From contig NZ_QFFJ01000002.1 of the NCBI RefSeq assembly GCF_003308995.1, positions 1,426,001 through 1,490,000 of the forward strand: 64,000 nucleotides of DNA, in the 5' to 3' direction. Below are positions 1-8,405 of this stretch, piece after piece. Numbering within the stretch: position 1 is the first letter of the stretch; every line of letters begins with the position of its first letter. This stretch comes from Chitinophaga flava. GTDB taxonomy: Bacteria; Bacteroidota; Bacteroidia; Chitinophagales; Chitinophagaceae. Position numbers and translations under genes: made by a program. The notes beneath the pieces are model-generated. The model did no database searches, was not told where the DNA came from, and saw nothing but the letters and a program-made list of their open reading frames with translations.

Positions 1-2
1 TG

Positions 3-464
3 TGTAATACCGTGTTTGAAACTTACCCGGACGCAGCTGTGATTGCAGGGGTGGCTACCGCTGGTATTCCTCATGGAGCACTGGTGGCAGACCAGCTGAA
101 GCTTCCTTTTATCTATGTTCGTTCCAAACCGAAAGAACATGGCATGGGCAACCAGATCGAAGGTGTACTGCAACCTGGTCAGCAGGTAGTAGTGGTGGAA
201 GACCTTATCTCTACCGGCAAAAGCAGCCTGGAGGCTGTACAAGCTATACGGGCCGCTGGTGGCGAAGTGGTTGGGATGGTATCTATCTTCAACTATGGTT
301 TTGATGTGGCGGTGAAAGCCTTCGAAGCTGCAGGCGTACCATTCAAATCATTGAGCAACTACAACGCTATGATCACCCTGGCTGAAGAGAAAGGTATTGT
401 GTCTGCAGAAGAAATCAGCACACTGCAAGCTTGGAGAAGCGCTCCCGACCAATGGGGTAAATAG
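3..464 (+). CDS. pyrE: Orotate phosphoribosyltransferase, 5'-truncated by window edge
   Basis: Transfers a phosphoribosyl group from PRPP to orotate to give OMP in pyrimidine synthesis, in the cytoplasm. The visible 154 codons are the C-terminal part of a roughly 210-residue enzyme. The open frame runs off the left edge, and the GTG at base 12 is internal. Counting from that GTG, a TAGIPHGA segment lies at 16-23, the basic loop RSKPKEHGMGNQIEG at 37-51, and the PRPP-binding signature VVVVEDLISTGKS at 59-71. The C-terminus looks natural. The identification is secure; only the N-terminus is missing. Confidence 0.95.
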   Translation, partial: CNTVFETYPDAAVIAGVATAGIPHGALVADQLKLPFIYVRSKPKEHGMGNQIEGVLQPGQQVVVVEDLISTGKSSLEAVQAIRAAGGEVVGMVSIFNYGFDVAVKAFEAAGVPFKSLSNYNAMITLAEEKGIVSAEEISTLQAWRSAPDQWGK

Positions 465-512
465 AAATTGAATATTACTTTTTTTGTATATTCGGATGTC
501 AAAATCTATATT

Positions 513-887
513 ATGCGTATCGTAAAATTAGTCATGCTGTTGTTGATGGCCAGTGTTGGTATGGCCGTGGCACAGCAGAAGAAAAAAGCGCTGGTGACTG
601 CTAAAATCAGCACACCAACCGTACAATGTGAGTCCTGCAAAAACCGCATTGAAAGGTATATGGCTCGCGAAGAAGGTGTACAGTCTACCAAAGTGGACTT
701 TAAAAAACATATCACCACCGTTAAATACTGGGACGACCGTACGAATATCGAAAATGTCAAAACCGCTATTGCCAATGCCGGTTATGATGCAGATAACGTA
801 ACTGCCAACAAGGAGAGCTACGATAAACTGCCTAAATGCTGCAAAAAGCCTGAAGATGGCGGCGGCATGGAAAAGAAAAAGAACTAA
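513..887 (+). CDS. Secreted heavy-metal-associated (HMA) domain protein
   Basis: A 124-residue protein with a signal peptide (about 1-20, ending AVA before QQKKK) and one HMA-like ferredoxin fold. The metal-binding CxxC is C39-x-x-C42 in TVQCESCKNR. A CC pair at 109-110 and a Lys/Gly-rich tail follow. Expected to bind copper or another soft metal in the periplasm, but it could equally be a mercury or zinc binder. I chose the ATG at 513 because an in-frame TTG at 468 would put 15 residues ahead of the signal peptide. It lies 48 bases downstream of pyrE on the same strand and may be co-transcribed, though the function is unrelated. Confidence 0.8.
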   Translation: MRIVKLVMLLLMASVGMAVAQQKKKALVTAKISTPTVQCESCKNRIERYMAREEGVQSTKVDFKKHITTVKYWDDRTNIENVKTAIANAGYDADNVTANKESYDKLPKCCKKPEDGGGMEKKKN

Positions 888-904
888 ATTATTATATCAT
901 TGCG

Positions 905-927
905 CGGGAAGGGCCTGGCTCTTCCCG
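905..927 (+). terminator. Hairpin after the HMA gene
   Basis: CGGGAAG and CTTCCCG form a 7-bp stem around a 9-base loop, 18 bases past the stop codon. There is no T run after it, so it is a weak or non-canonical terminator. Confidence 0.4.
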
Positions 928-940
928 TGGTAATGAGAAC

Positions 941-1537
941 TTGTCATGTTTGTTGTTCCCCTGTATTCTTCAATTTAATCTTCCTGCCATTTCCAGCATT
1001 CTTTTTAACCCTTTCAAGCACCATCTGGGTGTATTACAGCAGTTGCTGGATGAAGTACTGCCGGCAGATCTTCCTGCAGCACTCAAAAAAATAGGTACTT
1101 CCCAGATGGACATGTACACCGGCAATCTCACGCCGGAAGAGATTTATCAACAGATACTAACGTCATTGCAGGGACAGGGCATCGAAGCTCCGGAGGCATT
1201 TGCTGCTTATCTGAATATAAGGAAGGGGTATATGGACATTGTGCTGACCGACACTTCCCGGTGGATACTAAGATTGGCAGATGACCCGGTGCGGTACATC
1301 CACCTGCATCCCGGGCGGTACAGCCCTCATTCACTACGCATCAAGGCTGCAGCGTTGAAAACAGCAATGGCCTATAAAGCAGCTGCCCGCATGGGACAGT
1401 TGAGCGGAATACTGCTTGATGATATCAACCAGGTAAGAACAATAGCAGCGCTATCTCCCGTCAGAAAGCTGGAAGATCTTCAACACATCAAAAAAATACT
1501 GACACTGATAGGTTGTAAGGTATCAGAAGAAATTTAA
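941..1537 (+). CDS. Hypothetical protein, start uncertain
   Basis: An open frame of up to 198 codons without recognised domains. It is mostly helical, with alternating hydrophobic and charged residues and no obvious signal peptide. No in-frame ATG lies near the 5' end; the possible starts are TTG at 941, 950 or 953, and the first in-frame methionine is around residue 56. Composition matches the neighbours, and no longer frame competes on the opposite strand, so I accept it as a gene. Its last 15 bases overlap the end of the convergent lipoprotein gene. Function unknown. Confidence 0.55.
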   Translation: MSCLLFPCILQFNLPAISSILFNPFKHHLGVLQQLLDEVLPADLPAALKKIGTSQMDMYTGNLTPEEIYQQILTSLQGQGIEAPEAFAAYLNIRKGYMDIVLTDTSRWILRLADDPVRYIHLHPGRYSPHSLRIKAAALKTAMAYKAAARMGQLSGILLDDINQVRTIAALSPVRKLEDLQHIKKILTLIGCKVSEEI

Positions 1538-1978
1538 AGCCTGTTTGGTTTCACATTTAATCGGGAAGGGCAGGTAGATACCGCCTTTGCCGACTTTACA
1601 GTTACCGGTGGCTTTGATGGTCACTTCTTTATTGGAGAAAGCAGTAAAGGCGTTTTTGAGCACGTTGGCCATATTTACTTCCAGTTTTACCGGGAAATAA
1701 AAAGTATCCTTTGCCGGAATATTGATCATTGTGTCCTGTAAGGAATGACCCACTTCGGTATCATCAAAAAATACGTTGAAGTTGGCATCTTTTAATTGCA
1801 GACGGTAATTGTTGGGGTTGTAATATGCCAGGGTGAGCCGTACGATGCTTTTGGACATACCCATCTCATCCATTTGAAGATTGGCAACTCTGACAAACTG
1901 CAGATCTTTCATTTTTTCGCATGAGCTTGCTAATCCCCAGATGGCAAATATGATGACGAAGAGTCGGATTATTTTCAT
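1523..1978 (-). CDS. LEA-type-2-like lipoprotein
   Basis: A 151-residue predicted lipoprotein. A hydrophobic signal ends in a lipobox with the acylated Cys at C20 (LASSC). The rest resembles the LEA14/WHy beta-sandwich family: an alternating beta pattern with the typical 'LAYYNPNNYRLQLKDA' segment, a later polar strand and a conserved-looking NIPAKDTF stretch. It probably sits on the periplasmic face of the outer or inner membrane. The role of these bacterial lipoproteins is not well established. The start is the ATG followed directly by the signal peptide. Confidence 0.7.
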   Translation of the reverse strand: MKIIRLFVIIFAIWGLASSCEKMKDLQFVRVANLQMDEMGMSKSIVRLTLAYYNPNNYRLQLKDANFNVFFDDTEVGHSLQDTMINIPAKDTFYFPVKLEVNMANVLKNAFTAFSNKEVTIKATGNCKVGKGGIYLPFPIKCETKQALNFF

Positions 1979-2225
1979 TGTGATCGGTGAACTTTTATTC
2001 TCAAACCTACTGCAAAGGTTTTATTTATCAAAAAACCGGGCCTGAATTGGGAAACATTTAACGGCAGTTTTTACAAAAGCAGGTGAGAGACCAGGTGTCC
2101 TTCATGGGGCTGCTTAAATTGATCTGCCAAGCAACTAATATCTTTAGTATTTTTGCGTTTGCCTGATATTTTGCTTTAACTGGCTGGGTACTAACTTTAT
2201 TAGGCGGTTTAAAATTTTTGATATT

Positions 2226-2858
2226 ATGACAGAGCATGCAAAAAGCGAGGTATTACTAATTGAGACGCAGTATTTTCCGCCTATTAGCTTTTATAAAACA
2301 TTAGCCCAACACGATACATTACAGATTGAAAAATATGAGCACTATCAAAAGCTCAGTTTCAGAAACCGTTGTTACCTCGCCGGTCCGAATGGGCGCATGA
2401 TTTTAAGTGTGCCATTGACCCGGGGAAAGAACCAGCGTACCGTTATCAAAGACGTGCGGATCAGTAATGAAGAGAAATGGCAGGCGTTGCACTGGAAAAC
2501 GCTGGTGTCTGCTTACCGCCGTTCTCCCTGGTTTGAATATTATGAGGAGGATTTGCAGGGATTGTTTGAGCAACCTTTTAACTTTTTGCTGGACTGGAAC
2601 ATGGCCTGCTTTGAATGGGTAAACAGCAAGCTCGGCATTAACCCCACGATTACCTTTACGGAAAATTACCAAAAAGAGGTCCCCGGTGTTACCGATGCCA
2701 GAGATCGTATTCTTCCTAATGCAGCTGCTGGTGAAGATGCACTTCAGTATACCCAGGTTTTTCAGGAAAGAATCGGTTTTCTCCCCGATCTCAGTATCCT
2801 GGACCTGCTTTTTTGCGAAGGAAAACAGGCAATAAACCTCATTAATGATGAGAAATAA
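2226..2858 (+). CDS. WbqC family protein
   Basis: A 210-residue cytoplasmic protein matching the WbqC-like family. It has an N-terminal ETQYFPPISFY segment (13-23), then NRCYLAGPNG and SVPLTRG, and a central aromatic stretch WKTLVSAYRRSPWFEYYEE. In other bacteria WbqC sits in O-antigen or polysaccharide clusters and is thought to act in sugar or amide modification; the reaction is not settled. No polysaccharide genes surround it here, as is usual for the stand-alone Bacteroidota copies. The length is normal for the family. A TATTTTTG element at 2148-2155 is a plausible -7 box, with only a distant TTG upstream. Confidence 0.8.
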   Translation: MTEHAKSEVLLIETQYFPPISFYKTLAQHDTLQIEKYEHYQKLSFRNRCYLAGPNGRMILSVPLTRGKNQRTVIKDVRISNEEKWQALHWKTLVSAYRRSPWFEYYEEDLQGLFEQPFNFLLDWNMACFEWVNSKLGINPTITFTENYQKEVPGVTDARDRILPNAAAGEDALQYTQVFQERIGFLPDLSILDLLFCEGKQAINLINDEK

Positions 2859-2883
2859 ATATTAACTAAATATATTCAATCTG

Positions 2884-2985
2884 TTGATTTGTAATTGTTT
2901 GTATATTTGTTCCAGTGTTCGTCTGTTCCAAGGGGGCACCACTTGAAAAAAATTACCGGAGCAATCAACAAAATATTTAGCTTTG
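2884..2985 (+). promoter_or_regulatory. Candidate promoter elements upstream of the decarboxylase
   Basis: Two exact Bacteroidota -7 elements lie in the 243-base gap: TATATTTG at 2902-2909, with a TTG 15 bases before it, and TAGCTTTG at 2978-2985, with no well-spaced -33 box. Either could drive the downstream gene. Confidence 0.35.
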
Positions 2986-3101
2986 CAACCAATTTTGCTG
3001 GGTTTCGAACTGACGTAGGTGTGTAAACCAGGAGTTTCCAGCGAGGAAAAGGAGCATTTATCCTGTAGTTTATTTTATTACTAATTCATTTGCAGATTTA
3101 A

Positions 3102-4502
3102 ATGAACAACACCTACACCGACCTCGTTAAACAGACTTTTGAATTCCCTCAGGAGGGCTTTGAAGTCAAAGACAATTACCTGGAGTTTAACGGTTTGGAC
3201 ATTAAGGCGCTGATTGACAAGTACGGAACGCCATTTAAGTTGACCTACCTTCCCAAGATCGGAATGCAGATCAACAAAGCCAAGAAGATGTTCCATGATG
3301 CCATCAAGAAGAACAGGTATGACGGAAAGTATTTTTATTGCTATTGCACTAAAAGTTCGCATTTCTCCTTCATTATGGAGGAAACCCTGAAACATGGTGT
3401 ACACATCGAAACATCGTTTGCTTACGACATCGATATCGTAAACAAACTGTATGAAAAGAAAAAGATCAACAAGGAGACCTTTGTACTCTGTAATGGTTTT
3501 AAGACCAAAGCCTATACCAGAGCCATTTCCAGACTGATCAACAGCGGGTTTAAAAACGTAATCCCTGTACTGGACAACAAAGAGGAGCTGGAAGACTACA
3601 AACGGAATATCCGGATTAAAGATAAGGTGAAACTCGGTATCAGGGTGGCGGCAGAAGAAGAGCCCAGCTTCGACTTCTATACCTCCCGTCTGGGTGTACC
3701 TCCCCGCGATATCCTGGAGTACTATGTTGACAAAATCAAGGGTAATGAGAAGTTTGAGCTGAAAATGCTACACTTCTTTATGAACAAGGGTATCAAAGAT
3801 GATATCTTTTACTGGTCCCAGTTCAACCGTGTGATCAACCTGTACTGCCAGCTCAAAAAGATCTGCCCTGAACTGGACAGCATCAATATCGGTGGTGGTT
3901 TCCCGATTAAACACTCACTGGGCTTTGATTATGACTATAATTATATCGTTAACGAGATTGTAGCCAATATCAAAAGTACCTGTAAAAAGAATAAAGTACC
4001 GGTACCGGACATCTATACAGAATTCGGTTCCTTTACTGTAGGTGAGAGCGGTGCCGTGATCTACAGCGTAGTAGGTGAAAAAATGCAGAACGACAGGGAA
4101 TCCTGGTATATGATTGACAGCTCTTTCATTACTACCCTGCCGGATACCTGGGGTATCGGGGAGAAATTCCTGATGCTGCCCATCAACAAATGGGACCAGG
4201 AATACCAGGAAGTTCACCTGGGCGGCCTCACCTGCGATGGTTACGACTTTTATACATCTGAAGAGCATATCAACGCGGTATTTTTGCCTAAACAGCAGCC
4301 CAGCGGTGAGCCATTGTATATCGGATTTTTCCATACAGGCGCTTACCAGGATCAACTGAGCGGATATGGCGGTATCAAACACTGTCTTATTCCTTCACCC
4401 AAACATGTGATCGTGGGTTACGACAAAAATGGTCAGCTGAAAGATTGGTTGTACGCAAAAGAACAAACCTCTCAAAGTATGTTGAAGATATTGGGTTATT
4501 AA
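3102..4502 (+). CDS. Arginine decarboxylase-like PLP enzyme (fold type III)
   Basis: A 466-residue cytoplasmic enzyme of the alanine-racemase/ornithine-decarboxylase fold. It probably decarboxylates arginine to agmatine for polyamine synthesis, which is how short Bacteroidota members are usually labelled. The PLP lysine should be K84 in YCYCTKSSHFS. The glycine loop for PLP phosphate is GGGFP (264-268). TEFGSF (306-311) stands where EPGR-type motifs occur, and the Cys-Asp pair of the second subunit is C378-D379 in LTCDGYD. It is much shorter than the classical SpeA of about 630 residues. Substrate specificity cannot be read from sequence, and diaminopimelate- or ornithine-type activity is possible. 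A strong terminator follows, so it is monocistronic. Confidence 0.8.
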   Translation: MNNTYTDLVKQTFEFPQEGFEVKDNYLEFNGLDIKALIDKYGTPFKLTYLPKIGMQINKAKKMFHDAIKKNRYDGKYFYCYCTKSSHFSFIMEETLKHGVHIETSFAYDIDIVNKLYEKKKINKETFVLCNGFKTKAYTRAISRLINSGFKNVIPVLDNKEELEDYKRNIRIKDKVKLGIRVAAEEEPSFDFYTSRLGVPPRDILEYYVDKIKGNEKFELKMLHFFMNKGIKDDIFYWSQFNRVINLYCQLKKICPELDSINIGGGFPIKHSLGFDYDYNYIVNEIVANIKSTCKKNKVPVPDIYTEFGSFTVGESGAVIYSVVGEKMQNDRESWYMIDSSFITTLPDTWGIGEKFLMLPINKWDQEYQEVHLGGLTCDGYDFYTSEEHINAVFLPKQQPSGEPLYIGFFHTGAYQDQLSGYGGIKHCLIPSPKHVIVGYDKNGQLKDWLYAKEQTSQSMLKILGY

Positions 4503-4524
4503 AAAAATGGGTTAGTAATCCTAC

Positions 4525-4559
4525 AGGGGCTCTGGGAAACCAGAGCCCCTTTTTGTTTT
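4525..4559 (+). terminator. Rho-independent terminator of the decarboxylase gene
   Basis: AGGGGCTCTGG and CCAGAGCCCCT form an 11-bp perfect stem with a GAAA tetraloop, followed by TTTTTGTTTT. It starts 22 bases after the stop codon. Confidence 0.9.
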
Positions 4560-4570
4560 ATACCACAAAT

Positions 4571-4596
4571 AAAAAAGGCTTTCATTACTGAAAGCC
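4571..4596 (-). terminator. Terminator-like hairpin on the minus strand
   Basis: GGCTTTC and GAAAGCC pair. Read on the minus strand the stem is followed by a TTTTTT run, so it would stop transcripts from the membrane-protein gene about 290 bases upstream. The rest of the 384-base gap (4597-4886) is AT-rich with no convincing gene. Confidence 0.5.
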
Positions 4597-4886
4597 CAAT
4601 CCATGGCATAGGTTAGATGATGTCCACTAGCATAAGGACAATAGGAAATAATTTGATATCACAAATATAGGGTAGCCGTGTACGATAGATAAGCCCTAAT
4701 AGTTGTAATTTTTTTTAAGCAGTTCTTGTAAAGTTGGTGCTTTTTAAAGCCAATTTATTATTATGACATTTACAAATTATTAACATTTACGGGGACTTGC
4801 ACAAAATGAAGTTCGGGGCTTTTCCGGGTTAAAAGGGGGATTTTGAAAAACAAAAAAATGTTATATCTCACACGGACGTGTAGGTG

Positions 4887-5720
4887 TTAGTCTTCCTGGG
4901 CTTCATTAAGGTATCCGATAGCTGCACCACATTGTTTTTCTATTTCAGTAAAACAGGCCTCCAGCAGCTCCATTTCTCCTTTTATGAAGGCCGATTTTCC
5001 TGATCTGGAGAAGCCTTTCACCAGCAGAAACTGTTTGGTGAGGTTCTGGTTGATCAGCGACAGGTGCTGTTTTTGCTTTTCGTGGGTGCGTTGCTGTTCC
5101 ATCGATATAATATTACGATAATACTGGCCCAGCGCCCGGATCAGAAACAGCATATAGAGGATGACCGTGATCGGGTTGGATAGGTACTGAAAGGAATCGG
5201 AATAGCCGGAGCTGACATATATCGAGATGTCATTGATTCGGATATACGCCACTCCGCTGAGGTATACACAAAGTAAGCCACAGAGGATCAGGGAGGTACG
5301 CAGGTTGACCGTAATATAAGCCAGTAGTATGCTCATGGCCCATGCAATGGCATATCTGGGGGATAGGTCCTGATGATTAAAGAAGGAGGAGGAAGCTGAT
5401 ATTAATAAGGTACCGAAGGAGGCGGTCATGCCTATGATGCCGGCCGGGACACCTCTTTTTAACAGATACAGACAGCCCAGCAAGACGCCGGCCAGACAGG
5501 GAATGAGTATCAGGTTGACTTCATTCTGGCTGATCATGGCCAGTAACAGGATGGGAAACAACAGCAGTATGTAAAAAAAGAGATAATCAAAGAGGAGCCG
5601 GAGTTTTGCCTGTTCGTAAGTATCGTCTGTACGGAGCAATACCTGTCCAATCACTGCTTTCTCTGAGCTGAGGTAAATGTTTTTAGTGAATAACCAGGCG
5701 TTCCTGAAATGCTTTGCCAT
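4887..5720 (-). CDS. Hypothetical polytopic membrane protein (sensor-like)
   Basis: A 277-residue protein. After a cytoplasmic N-terminus of about 40 residues, roughly six hydrophobic segments fill residues 43-200 (for example DYLFFYILLLFPILLLAMI and VILYMLFLIRAL). A charged, Gln-rich helical stretch EQQRTHEKQKQHLSLINQN follows, then a soluble tail. The pattern resembles the membrane and signalling-helix part of a histidine kinase, but the H-box and ATPase domains are absent. It may be a stand-alone sensor or a membrane anchor for an unlinked partner. No family is recognised with confidence. It is monocistronic. Confidence 0.6.
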   Translation of the reverse strand: MAKHFRNAWLFTKNIYLSSEKAVIGQVLLRTDDTYEQAKLRLLFDYLFFYILLLFPILLLAMISQNEVNLILIPCLAGVLLGCLYLLKRGVPAGIIGMTASFGTLLISASSSFFNHQDLSPRYAIAWAMSILLAYITVNLRTSLILCGLLCVYLSGVAYIRINDISIYVSSGYSDSFQYLSNPITVILYMLFLIRALGQYYRNIISMEQQRTHEKQKQHLSLINQNLTKQFLLVKGFSRSGKSAFIKGEMELLEACFTEIEKQCGAAIGYLNEAQED

Positions 5721-5804
5721 TAGCGCTATGCTTAAGGAAGCAAATTATCGTATTAATAGGCTTCGCTGGATTCAACGTTTGTGTGAATTATACACATAAA
5801 GAAA

Positions 5805-5826
5805 GGAGGCACCTTTCGGTGCCTCC
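5805..5826 (-). terminator. Terminator hairpins after hsp20
   Basis: GGAGGCACC-TTTC-GGTGCCTCC is a perfect 9-bp stem, followed on the minus strand by TTTCTTT. A second stem, CGGCTTCC/GGAAGCCG at 5848-5867, lies between it and the hsp20 stop codon. Confidence 0.75.
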
Positions 5827-5878
5827 TCTAAACCCCCATGTTATTCCCGGCTTCCTCCGGGAAGCCGATATGTATCCC

Positions 5879-6319
5879 TTATTCTACTACGATGTCTTTG
5901 GGAGCATCCTGTTTGTTTTCCTTTTTGGAAAGGGTCACTTTCAGAACACCATTATCATATTTTGCCTGAATCCTGTTCGTGTCTACTGCATCGGTGATGC
6001 TGAAGGAACGTTTAAAGGATTTGAAGTTAAACTCACGGCGTACTTGTTTATCGCCTTCGTTTTTGGCTTCGGCTTTCTTTTCAGCGCTGATGGTAATAGC
6101 TTTATCGTTGGCACTGATTTTAAAATCTTCTTTGGAGAAACCGGGCGCTACTACGTCGAGCAGGTAGGCGTCTTTGGTTTCTGTGATATTTACCGGCGGA
6201 TGGGTGGTAAAGAAGTCGCTGGTCAGGAAATCATCTTTTACATATTTATTCCATCCATTGTTAAAAATATCTTCAACTAATCTGGGGAGCGGGCTGTTGT
6301 TAAATTTTACGTGTGTCAT
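5879..6319 (-). CDS. Hsp20/alpha-crystallin small heat-shock protein
   Basis: A 146-residue ATP-independent chaperone that holds unfolding proteins in oligomers in the cytoplasm. The alpha-crystallin domain covers about 38-135, with the characteristic VAPGFSKEDFKI segment near the start, a KRSFSI strand, and the A-x-Y-DNGVLKVTLSKKE end of the domain. The N-terminal arm is short. The tail ends DIVVE, without a clear I-x-I motif, which may weaken oligomer contacts. The start is an ATG after an AT-rich leader. A long open frame on the opposite strand is only a shadow of this gene. Confidence 0.92.
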   Translation of the reverse strand: MTHVKFNNSPLPRLVEDIFNNGWNKYVKDDFLTSDFFTTHPPVNITETKDAYLLDVVAPGFSKEDFKISANDKAITISAEKKAEAKNEGDKQVRREFNFKSFKRSFSITDAVDTNRIQAKYDNGVLKVTLSKKENKQDAPKDIVVE

Positions 6320-6519
6320 AGTTTTTTATCAATTTTTTTGTGTGAAATCAAATTTTTGTTCAACACTGGTTACAGATCAAATGGGATACCATGCCAGTAA
6401 AACTGCTATTTTGTTAGTAAAAAGGTTACAGATAATGACGTTTTGTCATTTTAATTGTTTGGTTTGTGTCAAAAAGTCTTTTTGAGAGGTCGTTTTTTTA
6501 CTTTTTGCTCCTATATCTT

Positions 6520-6527
6520 TAACTTTG
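6520..6527 (+). promoter_or_regulatory. Possible -7 element for bacilliredoxin
   Basis: TAACTTTG matches TAnnTTTG and ends 32 bases before the ATG. No -33 TTTG lies at the proper distance, so confidence is low. Confidence 0.35.
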
Positions 6528-6559
6528 TCGAAAATCTTAACAGAAAAAACTATAATTAT

Positions 6560-6973
6560 ATGTATCCAGCGGAATTAGTTATGCCTAGAAAGGCAGAGTT
6601 AACGGATAACGGGTTCGAAGAGTTGCTGACTTCATCCGGAGTAGAAGAAACCTTGAAAAAAGAAGGGACCACTTTGGTTGTGATTAACTCTGTATGTGGT
6701 TGTTCAGCCGCTACAGCCCGTCCGGGTGTGCTGATGGCACTGGCCGGCAGTGAAAAAAAACCAGATAGACTGACAACCAGCTTTGCCGGTTTTGATGTGG
6801 AAGCTGTTCAGCAGATCCGTACCCACCTGCTGCCTTATCCTCCGTCTTCTCCTTCTATTGCCCTCTTTAAAGATGGACAATTGGTACACTTTATCGAACG
6901 TCATATGATTGAAGGTCGCTCAGCACAGATGATTGCTGCTAACCTCAACGACGCGTTTGAACAATATTGCTAA
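6560..6973 (+). CDS. BrxA/BrxB family bacilliredoxin
   Basis: A 137-residue thioredoxin-fold protein of the YphP/YqiW family. These proteins remove bacillithiol or other small thiols from oxidised cytoplasmic proteins. The unusual CGC active site is C46-G47-C48 in NSVCGCSAATARPG, and the C-terminal half carries the family segment VHFIERHMIEGRSA. The ATG at 6560 gives the canonical MYPAELV N-terminus; an upstream in-frame ATG would add 35 unrelated residues. Bacteroidota homologues are common, including in species where bacillithiol use is expected. Confidence 0.92.
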   Translation: MYPAELVMPRKAELTDNGFEELLTSSGVEETLKKEGTTLVVINSVCGCSAATARPGVLMALAGSEKKPDRLTTSFAGFDVEAVQQIRTHLLPYPPSSPSIALFKDGQLVHFIERHMIEGRSAQMIAANLNDAFEQYC

Positions 6974-6979
6974 TACTTT

Positions 6980-7012
6980 AATTTCGAAATTCAAATTTCG
7001 AATTTCGAAATT
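6980..7012. repeat. Tandem AATTTCGAAATT palindromes
   Basis: Two perfect 12-bp palindromes AATTTCGAAATT (6980-6991 and 7001-7012) flank a 9-base spacer that is itself a partial copy (AAATTTCG). They start seven bases after the bacilliredoxin stop. They could fold into a hairpin or bind a protein. Confidence 0.7.
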
Positions 7013-7097
7013 GCATCGTACTTTGGTGGTTTGATTTTCCTTTTGATAATTCGGCTTTGTTCATAGGAAAACTCAGATCACCAATTTTTTTTTGGCT

Positions 7098-8396
7098 ATG
7101 TATCCTAATTTATATTACGCTTTCAGAGATCTGTTCGGTCTGGAAATACCCCTGTTTAAAATCCTGCAAACATTTGGCTTTTTTGTAGCCATTGCTTTCC
7201 TCGCAGGTGCATATGTGCTGACAAATGAATTGAAACGCCGGGAAAAACTGGGTTGGCTGAAGCCTGTTACAGAGAATATCCTGGTAGGTGGCCCTGCTAC
7301 TACCGGTGAATATATTGGCAATGGTATACTGGGTTTTTTATTGGGATGGAAAGGTATTGGGTTGATGTTGAACTGGGCTACTGCTTCCCAGAACTTCCAG
7401 GGTTTTATCCTCTCCGGTGACGGAAATTTCCTGGCCGGCCTGGCAGGAGCCGCTTTGTTGGTTTTCCTGAAATACAACAGCACCAAAGGTAAAAAAGGAA
7501 CACCTGCCAAAAAAGAAGCTGTGAGCATCTGGCCTCATCAGCGGGTACCGGATATTATAGTGATGGCTGCCATCGCCGGATTGTTGGGCGCCAAAGTATT
7601 CCATAATCTGGAGAACTGGAACGATTTTGTACAAAACCCAATAGATGCCCTGCTGTCTTTCAGCGGCCTTACCTTTTATGGTGGCCTTATTGTGGCTACC
7701 ATCGTGATCCTGCGATATGCCCGTAAAAAACAGGTGAGCATCAAACACCTGATCGATAGTGCTGCCCCAGCGCTCATGCTGGCTTACGCAGTAGGTAGAA
7801 TGGGCTGCCAGTTTGCAGGTGATGGTGACTGGGGCATATACAACAGTGCCTACGTAACCGATAATACCGGACATATGGTACAGGTGTCTCCTACAGAATT
7901 TAACAAAGCAGTACAACAAAACATCGGCTTTTTCCAGCAACAATACAGTGATACCGCCCATATCCCACATGCACCTTTTGCCAAACCTGCTGCCCTGAGC
8001 TTCCTGCCGGACTGGTTTTTTGCTTCCGGATATGCACATAACGTAGTGAATGAAGGCGTGCCATTGCCAGGCTGTGACGGACAATACTGCCGTGTATTAC
8101 CCGTGGGCGTTTATCCCACACCGTTGTATGAGATTATCGCCTGTCTTATACTGTTTGGCGTATTGTGGGCCATTCGTAAACGAATAACTGTACCAGGCGT
8201 CATCTTCGGTATCTATCTTGTATTAAACGGTCTGGAAAGATTCTTCATTGAAAAGATCCGCGTAAACACGAAATACAACATCTTCGGTTTTCACCCTACT
8301 CAGGCCGAGATCATCTCTGCCCTCATGGTGATAGGAGGTGTTATCTGGATCATGTACTGCCGTAAAAAAAATGCACCTGTAACTACGACTTCCTGA
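7098..8396 (+). CDS. lgt: Prolipoprotein diacylglyceryl transferase
   Basis: An inner-membrane enzyme that moves a diacylglyceryl group from phosphatidylglycerol to the lipobox cysteine, the first step in lipoprotein maturation. The 432-residue protein has several membrane segments. The Lgt signature is GRMGCQFAGDGDWG at about 233-246, with upstream SGLTFYGGLI (the HGGL-type motif) and downstream YPTPLYE and LERFFIEKIRVN. It is longer than the E. coli enzyme (about 290) because of an N-terminal extension, a Lys-rich loop near 126-141 and a periplasmic insertion around 250-330, as in other Bacteroidota. The ATG at 7098 is preferred over TTG at 7092. Ten bases separate it from the hemerythrin gene. 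Confidence 0.93.
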   Translation: MYPNLYYAFRDLFGLEIPLFKILQTFGFFVAIAFLAGAYVLTNELKRREKLGWLKPVTENILVGGPATTGEYIGNGILGFLLGWKGIGLMLNWATASQNFQGFILSGDGNFLAGLAGAALLVFLKYNSTKGKKGTPAKKEAVSIWPHQRVPDIIVMAAIAGLLGAKVFHNLENWNDFVQNPIDALLSFSGLTFYGGLIVATIVILRYARKKQVSIKHLIDSAAPALMLAYAVGRMGCQFAGDGDWGIYNSAYVTDNTGHMVQVSPTEFNKAVQQNIGFFQQQYSDTAHIPHAPFAKPAALSFLPDWFFASGYAHNVVNEGVPLPGCDGQYCRVLPVGVYPTPLYEIIACLILFGVLWAIRKRITVPGVIFGIYLVLNGLERFFIEKIRVNTKYNIFGFHPTQAEIISALMVIGGVIWIMYCRKKNAPVTTTS

Positions 8397-8405
8397 TAAT
8401 CATTT

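Noticed and set aside
5714..6280. A 188-codon plus-strand frame
   Set aside because: Antisense to hsp20, whose alpha-crystallin motifs are unambiguous; the frame also crosses two terminators.
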